DNA from: Aureibaculum algae
GTDB lineage: Bacteria > Bacteroidota > Bacteroidia > Flavobacteriales > Flavobacteriaceae
Length of the DNA stretch: 64,000 nt
NCBI RefSeq assembly: GCF_006065315.1
Contig: NZ_CP040749.1
Span: 2,308,501-2,372,500, forward strand
Reading direction: 5' to 3'
This document shows positions 62,850-64,000 of the stretch, piece after piece. Position 1 is the first letter of the stretch. The number at the start of each line of letters is the position of its first letter. Under the pieces are notes generated by a model, which was not told the DNA's origin, made no database searches, and saw only the letters and a program-made list of their open reading frames with translations. Position numbers and translations under genes: made by a program.

Positions 62850-64000
62850 ATGAAACAAATTTTATTTAAGCTATTGTTTTTTGCTGTAGTATTATGTTCG
62901 CATAGTATTTTAGCACAAACAACAGTAACAGGAACAATTACAGATGCAGCAGGTGGCGAAACCCTTCCTGGTGTAAACATAATTGAAAAAGGCACAACTA
63001 ATGGTGTTACCTCCGATTTTGATGGTAATTACAGTATAGATGTTGCTGAAGGAGCCACTTTACATTTTTCTTTTATTGGTTATACACCAAAAGAAGTAGT
63101 TGTAAATGGACAAACTACAATTAATATCATTTTAGCTGAAAGTGCCGAGGCTCTTGACGAAGTGGTAATTACTGCCTTAGGAATCAAAAGAGAAGTGAAG
63201 TCTCTTGGTTATTCTATGACAGAATTGAAAGGTGAAGAATTGACAAAAACCAATACCGTTAACCCGGTACAAGCTTTACAGGGCCAAGTTTCTGGGGTTA
63301 GTATTGGTAGCTCTGACGGTGGTCTTTTTGGTAACTCTAAAATACAAGTACGTGGGGTGTCAACTTTAAACTCTAGTAACAACCAGCCTATATTTGTAAT
63401 AGATGGTGTTATTTTAGAAAATGGTACTTCAAATGAGAGTGCAGACTGGAGTAGTAGTTCTAATGATTATGGTAATATTCTTAAAAACCTTAATCCTGAT
63501 GACTATGCTAGTGTTTCTGTATTAAAAGGAGCAGCTGCTACAGCGTTGTATGGTTCAAGAGGTATCAATGGAGTTGTTTTAATTGAAACTAAAGATGGTG
63601 CAGGGTCAAAAGGTTTAGGTGTTTCTGTAAAACAATCTTTTGGTGTTGACCATGTATACAAACAACCAGCATTGCAAAATGAATATGGACCTGGTACTTT
63701 AGCAGGTTATATTGGATATGGTAATAAGGATACTAATGGTGATTATTTCAGCTATGATACGGAGCAATTTTATTATAATGATGATGGAGATAGAACATTA
63801 ATTAATCATGCAGGTGGTGGATTAAGTTATGGACCTAAATTTGATGGTCAACCAATAATTGACTACGATGGAAATGTAATACCTTATAGTGCCAATACGA
63901 ATAATATGAAAGATGCCTATGATGATGGGTTTAATTCAAATACTTCTGTATCATTGAGTGGTGGAAATGAAAAAGGTAATTTTTACTTATCAGATTCTTA
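62850..64000 (+). CDS. SusC/RagA family TonB-linked transporter, partial (runs off the window)
   Basis: An open frame of 383 codons with no stop before the window end, so the C-terminal barrel is missing. Signal peptide MKQILFKLLFFAVVLCSHSILAQ; carboxypeptidase-like domain (VTGTITDAAGGETLPGVNIIEKGTTNG, SDFDGNYSIDV); plug with ALDEVVITALGIKRE, LQGQVSGVSIGSSDGG, VLKGAAATALYGSRGINGVVLIET. The GIKRE... and GAAATALYGSRG forms are typical of SusC proteins of other PULs, so it is a different paralogue from the one at 37619. A SusD gene is expected just past the right edge. Confidence 0.92.
   Translation, partial: MKQILFKLLFFAVVLCSHSILAQTTVTGTITDAAGGETLPGVNIIEKGTTNGVTSDFDGNYSIDVAEGATLHFSFIGYTPKEVVVNGQTTINIILAESAEALDEVVITALGIKREVKSLGYSMTELKGEELTKTNTVNPVQALQGQVSGVSIGSSDGGLFGNSKIQVRGVSTLNSSNNQPIFVIDGVILENGTSNESADWSSSSNDYGNILKNLNPDDYASVSVLKGAAATALYGSRGINGVVLIETKDGAGSKGLGVSVKQSFGVDHVYKQPALQNEYGPGTLAGYIGYGNKDTNGDYFSYDTEQFYYNDDGDRTLINHAGGGLSYGPKFDGQPIIDYDGNVIPYSANTNNMKDAYDDGFNSNTSVSLSGGNEKGNFYLSDS

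Overview
This is an AT-rich chromosomal segment from a bacterium of the phylum Bacteroidota, most likely a marine-type member of the Flavobacteriaceae. The signs are SusC/SusD pairs, an outer-membrane beta-barrel receptor of the flavobacterial kind, a type IX secretion sorting tail (the protein ending at 9560), a DUF1800/DUF1501 pair, and promoters of the Bacteroidota form TTG-N16-20-TAnnTTTG. No tRNA, rRNA or CRISPR array was seen. The last gene runs off the right edge; the left edge cuts an intergenic repeat.

Layout. (1) 1-4463: a small GIY-YIG nuclease inside dispersed repeats, a TonB-dependent receptor, and a REP-associated (IS200-like) tyrosine transposase bracketed by two composite repeats. 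(2) 4464-10375: a YdjM-type membrane hydrolase, a beta-barrel protein, the DUF1800/DUF1501 pair and a DUF4251 protein. (3) 10376-15141: a compact accessory island. It has a 685-aa protein with a duplicated domain, a 107-aa protein with a twin GIP[YF]PD motif translationally coupled to a radical SAM enzyme, and a convergent LuxR-type regulator. All three predicted promoters share one layout: a G/C-run dyad, then a -33 TTG, exactly 20 bases, then a -7 box. This is my best candidate for an undescribed system. (4) 15299-17823: an Smr-domain protein and an octaheme cytochrome-TPR lipoprotein. (5) 17989-31364: galM, then a respiratory and stress block: cydAB, a small membrane protein, a Tll0287-like heme lipoprotein, an SQR-like flavoprotein with a 45-codon downstream ORF, and a TolC/adaptor/RND efflux operon ending in a PII-like and a DUF2892 protein. 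Four promoters in this block carry a (near-)palindrome GTAAC-N4-GTTAC at a fixed 22-23 bases before the -7 box, which suggests one Crp/Fnr-family activator. (6) 31700-34208: DsbD and a stand-alone copy of its N-terminal domain. (7) 34580-57704: a polysaccharide utilisation locus. It has a membrane-anchored propeller/Y_Y_Y/HTH regulator, SusC, SusD, a two-LamG lipoprotein, two tandem GH144-type lipoproteins, GH3, two esterases, a sulfatase, a PHP-domain lipoprotein, an SSS-family symporter and nnr. GH144 plus GH3 points to beta-1,2-glucan. (8) 57857-64000: GH92, a DUF4838 lipoprotein and the start of another SusC, probably a second glycan locus.

How they work together. In region 7, SusC/SusD and the LamG protein would bind and import glucan fragments. 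The lipoprotein GH144 enzymes would cut the chain, GH3 would release glucose, and the SSS symporter would carry sugar into the cytoplasm. In region 5, cytochrome bd, the heme sensor-like protein, the SQR-like enzyme and the efflux pump look like one low-oxygen or reactive-sulfur/nitrogen response. In region 3, the LuxR-type protein probably controls its own gene, the 685-aa gene and the peptide/radical-SAM pair. Several starts were moved downstream from TTG or GTG codons to ATG codons that fit signal peptides or promoter positions.
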